A DNA stretch of 23,821 nucleotides from Clostridia bacterium (GTDB lineage: Bacteria; Bacillota; Clostridia; Oscillospirales; Oscillospiraceae), in the NCBI GenBank assembly GCA_021153265.1, contig JAGKTU010000025.1, forward strand, positions 1-23,821, read 5' to 3'. The position numbers and the translations under genes were made by a program. Below, in pieces: positions 1-9,248 of the stretch. Below the pieces are notes generated by a model. That model was not told where the DNA came from. It did not search any database and was given only the letters and a program-made list of their open reading frames with translations. Numbering within the stretch: the stretch's first letter is position 1; each line of letters starts with the position of its first letter.

Positions 1-657
1 TTCCGTTTCACCCAGGCCGGTTCTGAGGTTTCCGCACTGCTGGGCCGTATGCCCTCCGCCGTCGGCTACCAGCCCACCCTGGCAACGGAAATGGGCGCCC
101 TGCAGGAGCGCATCACCTCCACCAAGAACGGCTCCATCACCTCCGTTCAGGCGGTTTACGTCCCTGCCGACGACCTAACCGACCCCGCCCCTGCCACCAC
201 CTTCGCCCACCTGGACGCCACCACCGTTCTGGACCGTGGCATCGCCTCTCTGGGCATCTACCCCGCCGTGGATCCTCTGGACTCCACCTCCCGCATTCTG
301 TCCCCCGAGATCCTGGGTCATGACCACTACGAGACTGCCCGTGCCGTCCAGAGCATTCTGCAGCGCTACAAGGAACTGCAGGACATCATCGCCATCATGG
401 GTATGGACGAACTGAGCGAAGAGGACAAGCTGACCGTCAACCGCGCCCGTAAGGTGCAGCGCTTCCTCAGCCAGCCCTTCCATGTCGCCGAGCAGTTCAC
501 CGGCTATCTGGGCAAGTACGTGCCTCTGAAGGAGACCATCCGTTCCTTCAAGGAGATCATTGAGGGCAAGCACGACGAGATTCCCGAGTCCTACTTCCTG
601 TACGCAGGCTCCATCGACGACGTTGTGGAGAAATTCCGGGGCGGTGAGGGCAAATGA
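1..657 (+). CDS. atpD: ATP synthase F1 subunit beta, C-terminal part
   Basis: This is the last 218 codons of the catalytic beta subunit of F1 ATP synthase, which makes or hydrolyses ATP at the cytoplasmic face of the membrane. The frame is open from base 1, so the gene starts outside the window and lacks its Walker A half here. Visible family landmarks are FRFTQAGSEVSALLGRMPSA at the very start, GYQPTLATEMG, the conserved ERITSTKNGSITSVQA stretch, the YVPADDLTDPAP nucleotide-site loop and the C-terminal DELSEEDKLTV helical region. The end, in which the stop TGA overlaps the next ATG by four bases, is the usual atpD-atpC joint, so the two are translationally coupled. Identification is essentially certain. 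Confidence 0.97.
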   Translation, partial: FRFTQAGSEVSALLGRMPSAVGYQPTLATEMGALQERITSTKNGSITSVQAVYVPADDLTDPAPATTFAHLDATTVLDRGIASLGIYPAVDPLDSTSRILSPEILGHDHYETARAVQSILQRYKELQDIIAIMGMDELSEEDKLTVNRARKVQRFLSQPFHVAEQFTGYLGKYVPLKETIRSFKEIIEGKHDEIPESYFLYAGSIDDVVEKFRGGEGK

Positions 658-1061
658 GCACCTTCCCCTTAAAGATCGTCACTCCCGACGGCCTGCTCTA
701 TGACGGCGAAGCCGAGCGTCTGGTGGTCCGCACCATTGACGGCGACGTGGCGATCCTTGCCCGGCACATCAACTGCGTTCTGCCCCTTGGTATGGGCCGC
801 GCCACGGTGGTTGACGGCGAAAATCAGCGCCGCTATGCCGCCTGTATCGGCGGAATGCTCTCCGTGGTGGACGGCAATGTGACGCTGGTTCCCACCACTT
901 TCGAGTGGGCAGACACCATCGACACCGCCCGCGCACAGGCCTCCATGGACCGTGCAAAATCGGTCTTAAACCGCAAAGACGCCTCCGACAACGAGATCCG
1001 TCTGGCGGAAGCCCGGCTGCACAGAGCGCTGGTGCGCAAGAATGTGGCCTCTTTTAAGTAA
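654..1061 (+). CDS. atpC: ATP synthase F1 subunit epsilon
   Basis: This 135-residue protein is the epsilon subunit of the F1 central stalk, which couples rotation to catalysis and can inhibit ATP hydrolysis. The N-terminal beta-sandwich is clear (FPLKIVTPDGLLYDGEAERL, then GDVAILARHINCVLPL), and the C-terminal half is the expected pair of helices, with an alanine- and arginine-rich ARLHRALVRKN end. Length matches the family (about 130 to 140). The start ATG lies inside the atpD stop region as ATGA. It is the last gene of the ATP synthase operon and is followed within five bases by a strong hairpin terminator. Confidence 0.96.
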   Translation: MSTFPLKIVTPDGLLYDGEAERLVVRTIDGDVAILARHINCVLPLGMGRATVVDGENQRRYAACIGGMLSVVDGNVTLVPTTFEWADTIDTARAQASMDRAKSVLNRKDASDNEIRLAEARLHRALVRKNVASFK

Positions 1062-1065
1062 AATG

Positions 1066-1098
1066 AACCTCCGATCCACACGGATCGGAGGTTTCTTT
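1066..1098 (+). terminator. Intrinsic terminator after atpC
   Basis: A perfect 12-bp stem (1066-1077 with 1082-1093) with a four-base loop is followed by TCTTT. It sits directly after the atpC stop and ends the ATP synthase operon. Confidence 0.85.
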
Positions 1099-1141
1099 CA
1101 TATTTTCTTTGAATATTTCTTACAAAATCCGCTTTTCCCTC

Positions 1142-1170
1142 TTGTAAAATCCTCCAATTTGGCGTATACT
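1142..1170 (+). promoter_or_regulatory. Sigma-A-type promoter of asnS
   Basis: A TTGTAA box (1142-1147) and a TATACT box (1165-1170) are spaced by 17 bp. They lie 35 bases before the asnS start, in an AT-rich gap after the atpC terminator. A GAGAGGT ribosome site follows at about 1190. I see no T-box leader (no long structured leader) in this short gap. Confidence 0.6.
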
Positions 1171-1205
1171 TTAGTTACATTTTCGCATAAGAGAGGTACT
1201 TATCT

Positions 1206-2597
<1,392 letters not shown>

Positions 2598-2600
2598 TCA

Positions 2601-2630
2601 AAAAACGCGCACCGTAGGGTGCGCGTTTTT
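2601..2630 (+). terminator. Intrinsic terminator after asnS
   Basis: A 13-bp stem (AAAAACGCGCACC / GGTGCGCGTTTTT) with a short loop follows the asnS stop by three bases. The T run on both strands makes it potentially bidirectional. Confidence 0.88.
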
Positions 2631-2657
2631 CATGCATTCATCTCGTTTAAGTTAGAA

Positions 2658-2681
2658 GACCCGGGACTTACGTCCCGGGTC
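2658..2681 (-). terminator. Hairpin after the purine permease gene
   Basis: A perfect 10-bp GC-rich stem (GACCCGGGAC / GTCCCGGGTC) lies seven bases past the permease stop. The following T run is weak on the minus strand and somewhat better on the plus strand (ATAATTTTT), so it could act in either direction. Confidence 0.6.
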
Positions 2682-2688
2682 ATAATTT

Positions 2689-4050
2689 TTACAGGAAGAT
2701 ATACTTCAGAATGAACAGAACAGCCAGAACGTACATCAGAGGCGTGACCTTCTTAGCCTTGCCGGTGACCACATTCAGCACCACATAGGAGATGATGCCC
2801 AGAGAAATGCCCTCAGAAATGCTGTAGAACAGGGGCATAGCCAGAATGGCGAGGTAAGCAGGAATGGTCTCGGTGAGCTTGTCGTCCTCAAACTTCAGCT
2901 CGGTGATGCCGCTGAACATCAGGAAGCCAACCATGATCAGCGCGGGAGCAGTTGCGAAGGAGGGAATGGCGGTGAAGATGGGAGCGAAGAACATGCTCAG
3001 CAGGAACAGCACGCCGGTGACCATGGCAGTCAGACCGGTACGGCCGCCGGCTGCGACACCGGAAGCGGACTCGACGAAGGTGGTGACGGTGGAAGTACCC
3101 AGCATAGCGCCGGCAGTGGTGCCGATGGAGTCAGCCAGCAGAGCGGGCTTGATCTTGGGCAGGCGGCCCTCCTCATCCAGCATGTTGGCCTTGGTAGCCA
3201 CGCCGATCAGGGTGCCGAGGGTGTCGAAAATATCCACGAACAGGAAAGCGAAGATCACAACCACAAACTCCAGAGGCTTGATCGCGCTGAAATCCACTTT
3301 GAAGCACTGGCCAACGGTGGTGCCCAGCTTGCTGAAATCGGTCCAGGCCATGGTGGGGAACAGGCTGTAGCAGCCCAGTTCGGGATTGGGAACGTAGATG
3401 CCTGCCACCTGGCACAGCATGCCCAGGCCCCAGGTAGCCACGATGCCGATGAGGATGGAGCCCTTCACATTCTTGATATACAGTGCAGCGGTGATCAGAA
3501 CACCGATGACGCACAGCAGGGCGCTGATGCCCTTGGAAGAGAAGTTCTGGGTAAAGTCAACCAGTTCCACCAGAGTAGCGCCGTCCACGCACAGACCGGC
3601 ATTCTGCAGGCCGATGAAAGCAATGAACAGGCCGATACCAACAGAAACGCCGCGCTTCAGGCTCAGAGGAATGGCATTGAAGATGGCTTCACGGATGTTG
3701 GTCAGAGAGAGGACCACGAAGATCAGACCCTCGACGAACACGGCCAGCAGAGCTACCTGCCAGCTGTAGCCCATACCCAGACACACGGTGTATGCCATGT
3801 AGGCATTCAGACCCATGCCTGCGGACAGAGCGAAAGGCAGATTGGCCATCAGTGCCATGGCGGCAGTACCGATGAAGGATGCCAGCGCGGTGGCCAGCAG
3901 GACTGCGGTGGGATCCATGCCGGTTGCGGACAGGATGCTGGGGTTGACCGCCAGGATGTACGCCATGGTCATGAAGGTGGTGATACCAGCCATCACTTCG
4001 GTCTTGACATTGGTGTTGTTGTTTTTCAGTTTAAAAACTTTCTCGAACAT
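2689..4050 (-). CDS. NCS2 purine permease, AzgA/PbuG type
   Basis: This 453-residue integral membrane protein belongs to the nucleobase:cation symporter 2 group, AzgA-like branch, which imports hypoxanthine, guanine or adenine with protons. The N-terminus carries the branch signature (TEVMAGITTFMTMAYILAVNPSIL), then PFALSAGMGLNAYMAY, and mid-protein FVDIFDTLGTLIGVA and LGTSTVTTFVESASGVAAGGRTGL, which are the conserved substrate-site regions of AzgA proteins. Twelve or more hydrophobic segments fill the length, which is typical (430-480). It is monocistronic, with its own promoter and a hairpin after it. Substrate choice among purines cannot be told from sequence, so no pbuG symbol is assigned. 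Confidence 0.93.
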   Translation of the reverse strand: MFEKVFKLKNNNTNVKTEVMAGITTFMTMAYILAVNPSILSATGMDPTAVLLATALASFIGTAAMALMANLPFALSAGMGLNAYMAYTVCLGMGYSWQVALLAVFVEGLIFVVLSLTNIREAIFNAIPLSLKRGVSVGIGLFIAFIGLQNAGLCVDGATLVELVDFTQNFSSKGISALLCVIGVLITAALYIKNVKGSILIGIVATWGLGMLCQVAGIYVPNPELGCYSLFPTMAWTDFSKLGTTVGQCFKVDFSAIKPLEFVVVIFAFLFVDIFDTLGTLIGVATKANMLDEEGRLPKIKPALLADSIGTTAGAMLGTSTVTTFVESASGVAAGGRTGLTAMVTGVLFLLSMFFAPIFTAIPSFATAPALIMVGFLMFSGITELKFEDDKLTETIPAYLAILAMPLFYSISEGISLGIISYVVLNVVTGKAKKVTPLMYVLAVLFILKYIFL

Positions 4051-4101
4051 AATGTATCCCTTTCTTTCATAGTTTTTGGTACTTTGCGAGAAATTACTTA
4101 T

Positions 4102-4129
4102 ATTTTACCACTTTACCCCAGGAAAGCAA
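4102..4129 (-). promoter_or_regulatory. Probable promoter of the purine permease
   Basis: Read on the minus strand, TTGCTT (4129-4124) and TAAAAT (4107-4102) are 16 bp apart and lie about 52 bases before the permease ATG, which has an AAAGGG ribosome site. The ~140-base upstream gap is AT-rich. I do not see a purine-riboswitch core in it. Confidence 0.45.
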
Positions 4130-4192
4130 TTGTTCGGAAAACCTAAAATTGTGAACAAATCATGACCTTGTTTGTAACAATTCACAATACAA

Positions 4193-4221
4193 TTGCCGCA
4201 CCGGGATTTCCGGTGCGGCAA
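4193..4221 (-). terminator. Hairpin terminator after the M28 peptidase
   Basis: A perfect 12-bp stem (4193-4204 with 4210-4221) with a five-base loop lies 15 bases beyond the peptidase stop and closes the acyltransferase-ArsC-peptidase unit. The downstream tract (TTGTATTG) is only moderately T-rich. Confidence 0.7.
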
Positions 4222-4236
4222 TGTTGACTAAATCAT

Positions 4237-5460
4237 TTATTTGGGCGCGCGCTTGCGGCACAGATAGATGTCCAGCTTATCCTTCATATTGTCCGGAATG
4301 GACTTATCCACGGGACACAGCACAGCATTGGCCATTCTGGAAGTGAATGCGGTGATAAATTCGATATCCTCCACCATCTGTTCTCCCTTCATCACCGCCA
4401 GCGTATCATAGCTGTTGTGGATGGTGGCGGTGTTCTGGGGGGCGATCCGGGCGAAGGACACAGCAGGAATGCCCTTGTCTGCAAAGGGCGTGGAGTCGGA
4501 GGAATATACATCCTGTTTTCCCTCGATGGGGAAGCCCAGCTCACTGCCAAGGTAGGAAAGATAGTGGCACAGCTTCTCCTCTGCGGTCGCGCAGTAGATG
4601 AACTTGCCCATAATGCAGCCGATCATATCCAGATTGATGTTCAGTACACAGTTTTTCAGGTTCTCCTCCTTGGCGCAGTAAGCCTTGGAACCCAGCAGAC
4701 CCCGTTCCTCGCTGCCGCACCAGATGAAGCGCAGGCCGTAACGGTGGGGATTCTTGGCAAAATGCTCTGCAATGGCCAGAATGCCCACAGAGCCGGACAT
4801 ATTGTCGTAAGCGCCCTGAGAGAGGGATGTGGAATCGTAGTGCGCGGTCAGCGCGATGTACTCGTCCACCTCACCGGGCAGATCCAGCACCACATTGTGG
4901 GACTTTCCTTCAAATTCCCGCTGCTTCAGCAGGATCTTGGCGGTTTTTGCACCCTTGCGGATGATGGAAATGGCATCCTTGGCGTTAATGTTCACACCGG
5001 GAATCTTATTGCCCTTGTGGGTAGCCTTCCGCAGCTCCCGCTGATCGATGTCCCGGTCCGCATAGTTGGCGTTGCCATCATAGGTGATGAAGCCCACCGC
5101 GCCGTTCTCCAGCATATCCTGATACCGCCAGTAGCCCAGATATCCGTCAACCATGACGATCTTGCCCTTGCACTGGGACAGGGACACCTTATCGGAAGAA
5201 CGCAGATAGTACAGCGGTGCCTCTACTTCTGCGGTTCCTGCGTTCAGATAACCCTTGCAGGTCACGCAAATACCATCCACCAGCAGCTGAGCATCCTCAA
5301 TTTCCGCCATGTCCACATCGAATTCTTCGATGGCAGCCTTCAGCCCCATATCTTCCAGCTTAGTCATTAAATATTTGGCAGTACGAAGTTCCTCCTGACT
5401 GCCGCCCATGCGAACATAGGCCGTATCTTCAAAAATCTTCATGATCTGCTTTGCATCCAT
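4237..5460 (-). CDS. M28 family zinc aminopeptidase
   Basis: This 407-residue protein is a di-zinc exopeptidase of family M28 and probably removes N-terminal residues from peptides. The metal ligands are all visible in order: His and Asp in TAHYDS and GAYDNMSG, the Glu pair in CGSEERGLLGS, the Asp in NINLDMIG, and the final His in ATIHNSYDTL. A PA-like insert (about residues 70-190) precedes the catalytic core. There is no signal peptide, so it is likely cytoplasmic. An in-frame start 15 codons further upstream is possible, but the ATG at 5460 has a near-perfect GGAGGT ribosome site seven bases before it and is preferred. It is the last gene of a three-gene minus-strand unit; the gap to the ArsC-like gene is 23 bases. 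Confidence 0.88.
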   Translation of the reverse strand: MDAKQIMKIFEDTAYVRMGGSQEELRTAKYLMTKLEDMGLKAAIEEFDVDMAEIEDAQLLVDGICVTCKGYLNAGTAEVEAPLYYLRSSDKVSLSQCKGKIVMVDGYLGYWRYQDMLENGAVGFITYDGNANYADRDIDQRELRKATHKGNKIPGVNINAKDAISIIRKGAKTAKILLKQREFEGKSHNVVLDLPGEVDEYIALTAHYDSTSLSQGAYDNMSGSVGILAIAEHFAKNPHRYGLRFIWCGSEERGLLGSKAYCAKEENLKNCVLNINLDMIGCIMGKFIYCATAEEKLCHYLSYLGSELGFPIEGKQDVYSSDSTPFADKGIPAVSFARIAPQNTATIHNSYDTLAVMKGEQMVEDIEFITAFTSRMANAVLCPVDKSIPDNMKDKLDIYLCRKRAPK

Positions 5461-5483
5461 GGTTTTACCTCCAAATATTTGTA

Positions 5484-5834
5484 TTAGCCCAACGCTTCTT
5501 TCCATGTTTCCTCACGGAAGCCGGTGAGCACCGTCTTTTCCGTCACCAGAATGGGGCGCTTGACCAGCATACCATCGGAAGCCAGTAATTTAAGCTGCTC
5601 CTCTTCCGTCATGGTGGGAAGTTTCTCTTTCAAATTCATGGATTTGTAGAGAAGACCGCTGGTATTAAAGAATTTCTTCAGCGGCAGGCCGCTCATTTCC
5701 ACCCATGCCTTCAATTCTTCGTAGGAGGGATTCTCCTCTTTGATGTGCCTTGCAGTGTAGGAAACCCCTTGGACGTCCAGAAAAGCCTTCGCCTTTTTGC
5801 AGGTCGAGCAGGGCGGGTATTGTAAAAACAGCAT
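5484..5834 (-). CDS. ArsC/Spx-like thioredoxin-fold protein
   Basis: This 116-residue protein has the arsenate reductase (ArsC)/Spx/YffB fold. The N-terminal PPCSTCKKAKAFL gives a CXXC pair at residues 9-12, followed by the helix and ENPSYEEL typical of the family. The MLVKRPILV segment near residue 90 supplies the conserved Arg-Pro. It could be a thiol-disulfide oxidoreductase or an Spx-like RNA polymerase partner. The CXXC pair is compatible with Spx or YffB types as well as reductases, and there is no ars operon nearby, so arsenate reduction is not supported by context. The start is three bases after the acyltransferase stop, with its GGAGG inside that gene's last codons, implying coupling. 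Confidence 0.82.
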   Translation of the reverse strand: MLFLQYPPCSTCKKAKAFLDVQGVSYTARHIKEENPSYEELKAWVEMSGLPLKKFFNTSGLLYKSMNLKEKLPTMTEEEQLKLLASDGMLVKRPILVTEKTVLTGFREETWKEALG

Positions 5835-5837
5835 AGG

Positions 5838-7133
5838 TTAGACCTCCACCTTATTTTCCCCGGAAACCCGGGAAGTATTTCTCTTTGCGCCCACGCTGCG
5901 CAGATAGATCTCCTCGGTGGCGAAGGCCAGCTTGGTGATCACATTTTCCTTGGCAGGCCGGCAGTAGAAAGAGTCATTTTCCGTGGAAATATCCACATAA
6001 TCCTGTTTTTTCAGGGGCGTGAAATCATATTCCACGTGCAGAGAGTTGATCTGATCCGGCTGGCGGTTGATGTAATACCGCTCTCCCCGGTAGTGTCCCT
6101 CCAGCTCAAAACCCCGCTCCGGGCTGTGGGTCAATTTTGCCTTACCCAGAGGAATGTAGCGATAGACCCGGGGCAGGGAGAAGACTTCCACATCGTCCTC
6201 GAAGGAATACTCGCCACGGTCGATCTGGGCGCTGACCTGTCTGCGTTCCCAATCGAACCAATCCGGGATGTGGTCGAATTCTGTTTCGCCCTCCAGCGCC
6301 TGCAGATAGCCATCCTCGTTCCAGTTCCACCGCTTGCCGCAGGCGGTGCAGAATAGTTCCGTACCCTTGGAATCCATCTTAAACTCCGTCATGCAGTGGG
6401 GGCACTGGTACAGCACCTTGTGCAGTCCCTCAGCACGGTCAGACTCCGTGATACGGATGCCATTGTCCTTCTGATAGCGGTAATCGTCGTAGGTCAGTTC
6501 CTCCCGGAGCTTTGCGTTGATCTCCTCCACGGACATGGCTACGATCTGTTCCGGGGTGAGAATCTTCTTCACTGTGGTATACAGTGGCACCTTCCGCTTG
6601 CTTCGGAAGTTCCAGAAGGGCGCATACAGGTGGTTGCCGTGATGAACCACCGCCACCACCGGCACCTTGTTCATCTTAATGAGTTTACCCAGAGAGCCGG
6701 GCAGGAATGCGGTCGTGCCGCAGGGAGAATACCGTGCCTCGGGATACATGGCCAGAATATCGCCCCGCTGCAGTACCTTGCGTATGGATTTGACCAGATG
6801 AATATCCGTGGTAAACTTCCGGGTGGGAATGGCGCCGATCCACTCCAGCAGGAAGAATTTGTTCACGTAGCCGTCGATGCTCACTACGTTGCTGACAGGG
6901 TGGGGATGGGTTGCGGTGGCCGTCAGCTCAAAGTCGATAAAGTGCATATGGTTGCTCAGCAGCATGTATGGGGGCTTCAGTCCCTCCATATCGATCTGTT
7001 CCACCTTATATTTCTTACCGATCAGCGCGATCCGGGACAGCGTCCAGATGAGCCATGTCCAGAATTTCGACTGATGCATGGGGTATCTTGGGGTGTATCG
7101 TTTCTTATTTTTGTAGTTGACTTGGATGTCCAT
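5838..7133 (-). CDS. PlsC-type acyltransferase with zinc ribbon
   Basis: This 431-residue protein starts with a 1-acylglycerol-3-phosphate acyltransferase-like domain (about residues 30-220) that would transfer an acyl chain to a lysophospholipid or similar acceptor at the membrane. The catalytic HX4D motif is seen as NHMHFID, with the PEAR block (MYPEARYSPCG) as the glycerol-phosphate site. A hydrophobic stretch near residue 30 may anchor it. After it comes a CXXC-X16-CXXC zinc ribbon (YQCPHC ... LFCTACGKRW) and a ~150-residue C-terminal domain rich in Tyr, Phe and Asp that I do not recognise. Single-domain PlsC proteins are about 200-250 residues, so this is a fusion. ATG 7133 is chosen over a start 24 codons upstream because GAGGTG lies five bases before it. 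It heads the three-gene unit. Confidence 0.82.
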   Translation of the reverse strand: MDIQVNYKNKKRYTPRYPMHQSKFWTWLIWTLSRIALIGKKYKVEQIDMEGLKPPYMLLSNHMHFIDFELTATATHPHPVSNVVSIDGYVNKFFLLEWIGAIPTRKFTTDIHLVKSIRKVLQRGDILAMYPEARYSPCGTTAFLPGSLGKLIKMNKVPVVAVVHHGNHLYAPFWNFRSKRKVPLYTTVKKILTPEQIVAMSVEEINAKLREELTYDDYRYQKDNGIRITESDRAEGLHKVLYQCPHCMTEFKMDSKGTELFCTACGKRWNWNEDGYLQALEGETEFDHIPDWFDWERRQVSAQIDRGEYSFEDDVEVFSLPRVYRYIPLGKAKLTHSPERGFELEGHYRGERYYINRQPDQINSLHVEYDFTPLKKQDYVDISTENDSFYCRPAKENVITKLAFATEEIYLRSVGAKRNTSRVSGENKVEV

Positions 7134-7150
7134 ACATTCACCTCGTCCCA

Positions 7151-7179
7151 ATTGTATATGATTTTCGAGAAAAAGGCAA
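7151..7179 (-). promoter_or_regulatory. Promoter of the acyltransferase unit
   Basis: On the minus strand, TTGCCT (7179-7174) and TACAAT (7156-7151) are exactly 17 bp apart, about 18 bases before the chosen ATG. This placement would leave the longer upstream reading frame partly untranscribed, supporting the downstream start. Confidence 0.6.
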
Positions 7180-7207
7180 GAACTATCCGTTTTCGACACT
7201 GACATTC

Positions 7208-7236
7208 TTGCAAAGCCCCACGAAAAGTGGTAAAAT
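7208..7236 (+). promoter_or_regulatory. Promoter of the alpha/beta hydrolase
   Basis: TTGCAA (7208-7213) and TAAAAT (7231-7236) are spaced by 17 bp. The -10 box ends immediately before an in-frame ATG at 7237, so transcription should begin inside the apparent N-terminus. This argues for the downstream TTG start at 7267. Confidence 0.55.
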
Positions 7237-7266
7237 ATGCCTATCTATTTTAAGGAGACGATTCTT

Positions 7267-8223
7267 TTGGACTGGATTTGGACTGCCTTGGGCGTCGTTT
7301 TTGTGCTGAGCGCCATCACATTGCTTATCGCCTATGTGTGCTATCGGCTAGCCTTTCATGTAACCCCTGATCAGAAAACCTGCAAAGAGGAATACCCCAT
7401 CCCTCCCGGCGAAATTTACGAACCCTTCCGGGAGGTCATGACCAAGTGGATTCAGCAGACCCGGAAGCTTCCCCATGAGGATTTTTCCATCCGCTCCCAC
7501 GACGGTTTGACCCTCTGGGCGCGCTACTACGAATTCGCCCCCGGCGCACCCATTGAGCTGATGTTCCACGGCTACCGGGGCAACGCCGAGCGTGACCTCT
7601 GCGGCGGTGTCCAGCGTTGCTTTGCCCTTGGGCGCAGCGCATTGATCGTGGACCAGCGCGCCTGCGGCCGCAGCGACGGTCATGTGATCACCTTTGGTGT
7701 CAAGGAATATCGTGACTGCTTAGACTGGCTGAAATTTGCAATTGACCATTTCGGCCCGGAGCAGAAATTCATCCTCACCGGCATCTCCATGGGCGCATCC
7801 ACGGTTCTCAACGCCGCCGGCACACCTTTGCCCGACTGTGTCATCGGAATCCTTGCCGACTGCGGCTTCGACTCTCCCAAAAACATCATGAAAAAGGTCA
7901 TCCGGGAGGATATGCACCTGCCGCCGAACCTTTCCTACCCCTTCGTCCGGCTGGGTGCCAAGCTCTTCGGCCATTTTGACCCCGATGAGATCGCATCCAT
8001 CGACGCGGTGAAAATGGCCACCGTCCCCGTGATCTTCTACCACGGTGAAAATGATGTCTTCGTCCCCTGCTCCATGAGTCGAGCCAATTACGAAGCCTGT
8101 GCATCCCGCAAGTGCCTTGTCACCATCCCCGGCGCGGGCCACGGGCTGAGTTACCCGGTAGCCCCCCAGCACTACCGGGACACCCTCCGGGACTTCTTCG
8201 GTCCGGAAGCCTCCGCCAATTAA
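7267..8223 (+). CDS. Membrane-anchored alpha/beta hydrolase
   Basis: This is a serine hydrolase of the alpha/beta fold, about 318 residues from the chosen start. An N-terminal hydrophobic segment (TALGVVFVLSAITLLIAYVC) would anchor it with the catalytic domain outside. The oxyanion region is LMFHGYRG, the nucleophile elbow is GISMGAS, the acid is in GENDVFVP and the histidine in GAGHGLS, so the triad is complete. The family resembles the BAAT/dienelactone-type and YqkD/FrsA-like extracytoplasmic hydrolases; the substrate is unknown. Start choice: the ATG at 7237 touches a -10 box and has no ribosome site, whereas TTG 7267 is preceded by AAGGAG at nine bases. It converges on argF and shares a bidirectional terminator with it. 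Confidence 0.85.
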   Translation: MDWIWTALGVVFVLSAITLLIAYVCYRLAFHVTPDQKTCKEEYPIPPGEIYEPFREVMTKWIQQTRKLPHEDFSIRSHDGLTLWARYYEFAPGAPIELMFHGYRGNAERDLCGGVQRCFALGRSALIVDQRACGRSDGHVITFGVKEYRDCLDWLKFAIDHFGPEQKFILTGISMGASTVLNAAGTPLPDCVIGILADCGFDSPKNIMKKVIREDMHLPPNLSYPFVRLGAKLFGHFDPDEIASIDAVKMATVPVIFYHGENDVFVPCSMSRANYEACASRKCLVTIPGAGHGLSYPVAPQHYRDTLRDFFGPEASAN

Positions 8224-8230
8224 ATAGCAA

Positions 8231-8256
8231 AAAGGCCAGTCTTTCGACTGGCCTTT
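8231..8256. terminator. Bidirectional terminator between hydrolase and argF
   Basis: An 11-bp stem (AAAGGCCAGTC / GACTGGCCTTT) with loop TTTC lies in the 43-base gap between two convergent genes and can stop transcription of both the hydrolase and the arginine operon. Confidence 0.88.
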
Positions 8257-8266
8257 CATTATGCAA

Positions 8267-9247
8267 TTAAGCCAAGGTGGCTGCCATAACAGCCTTGATG
8301 GTGTGCATCCGGTTCTCCGCCTCGTCAAAGACGATGGACTGCGCACTCTCAAAGACCTCGTCGGTAACTTCCATGCAGTCCAGACCGAACTTCTCATGGA
8401 TCTGTCGGCCGATGACGGTGTTTAGATCGTGGAATGCCGGCAGACAGTGCATAAACCGGCACTGCTCGCCTGCGTTTTCCATCATAGCCCGGTTGACCTG
8501 ATAGGGCTTCAGCGCCTCGATGCGCTCCTGCCACACGCTGTCCGGCTCGCCCATGGAAACCCACACATCGGTGTAGATCACATCGGCGTTCTTCGTCGCC
8601 ACCATGGGATCGGAGATGAACTCCAGCACAGCGCCGGTCTCGCCAGCGACCGCCTGGCACGCTTCGATCAGCTCCGCATTGGGGAAATACGCCTCGGGGG
8701 CGCAGGCAACAAAGTGCATGCCCATCTTGGCGCAGCCAACCATGAGAGAATTGCCCATATTATACCGGGCATCGCCGCAGTAGACCAGCTTTTTGCCTTT
8801 CAGGCTTCCAAAATGCTCCCGAATGGTCAGAAAATCCGCCAGAATCTGGGTGGGGTGGAATTCGTTGGTCAGGCCGTTCCAAACAGGAACGCCTGCGTAC
8901 TTCGCCAATTCCTCTACAATAGACTGACCGTAGCCACGGTACTCAATACCGTCATACATCCGGCCCAAAACCCGGGCGGTGTCAGCGATAGACTCCTTCT
9001 TGCCCATCTGAGAACCGCTGGGGCCCAGATAGGTAACTGCCATACCCAGATCGGCGCCTGCCACCTCAAAGGCGCACCGGGTACGGGTGCTGTCCTTCTC
9101 AAAAAGCAGGACAATATTCTTGCCCTCACAGAGCTTGTGGGGGATTCCGGCCTTCTTCTTGGCCTTGAAATCAGCGGCCATATCCAGCAGATTTTCAATC
9201 TGAGCCGGAGTCAGATCCAGCAGCTTCAGAAAATGCTTACCCTTCAT
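8267..9247 (-). CDS. argF: Ornithine carbamoyltransferase
   Basis: This 326-residue enzyme makes citrulline from ornithine and carbamoyl phosphate in the cytoplasm. The carbamoyl-phosphate motif STRTRCAFE is at about residue 53, the second-domain HPTQILADFLT at about 130, and the ornithine-loop HCLPAFHD at about 265. Length is that of the OTCase family. It is the last gene of the arginine operon. Its ATG comes one base after the argD stop and its ribosome site (AAGGAGGGC) lies in the argD end, so the two are coupled. A catabolic ArgF/ArcB role is less likely because the gene sits in a biosynthetic operon without arcA or arcC. Confidence 0.97.
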   Translation of the reverse strand: MKGKHFLKLLDLTPAQIENLLDMAADFKAKKKAGIPHKLCEGKNIVLLFEKDSTRTRCAFEVAGADLGMAVTYLGPSGSQMGKKESIADTARVLGRMYDGIEYRGYGQSIVEELAKYAGVPVWNGLTNEFHPTQILADFLTIREHFGSLKGKKLVYCGDARYNMGNSLMVGCAKMGMHFVACAPEAYFPNAELIEACQAVAGETGAVLEFISDPMVATKNADVIYTDVWVSMGEPDSVWQERIEALKPYQVNRAMMENAGEQCRFMHCLPAFHDLNTVIGRQIHEKFGLDCMEVTDEVFESAQSIVFDEAENRMHTIKAVMAATLA

Positions 9248-9248
9248 A

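Noticed and set aside
4051..4192. Purine riboswitch upstream of the purine permease
   Set aside because: The gap lacks the three-way-junction loops of the purine aptamer; only an ordinary promoter-like pair is visible.
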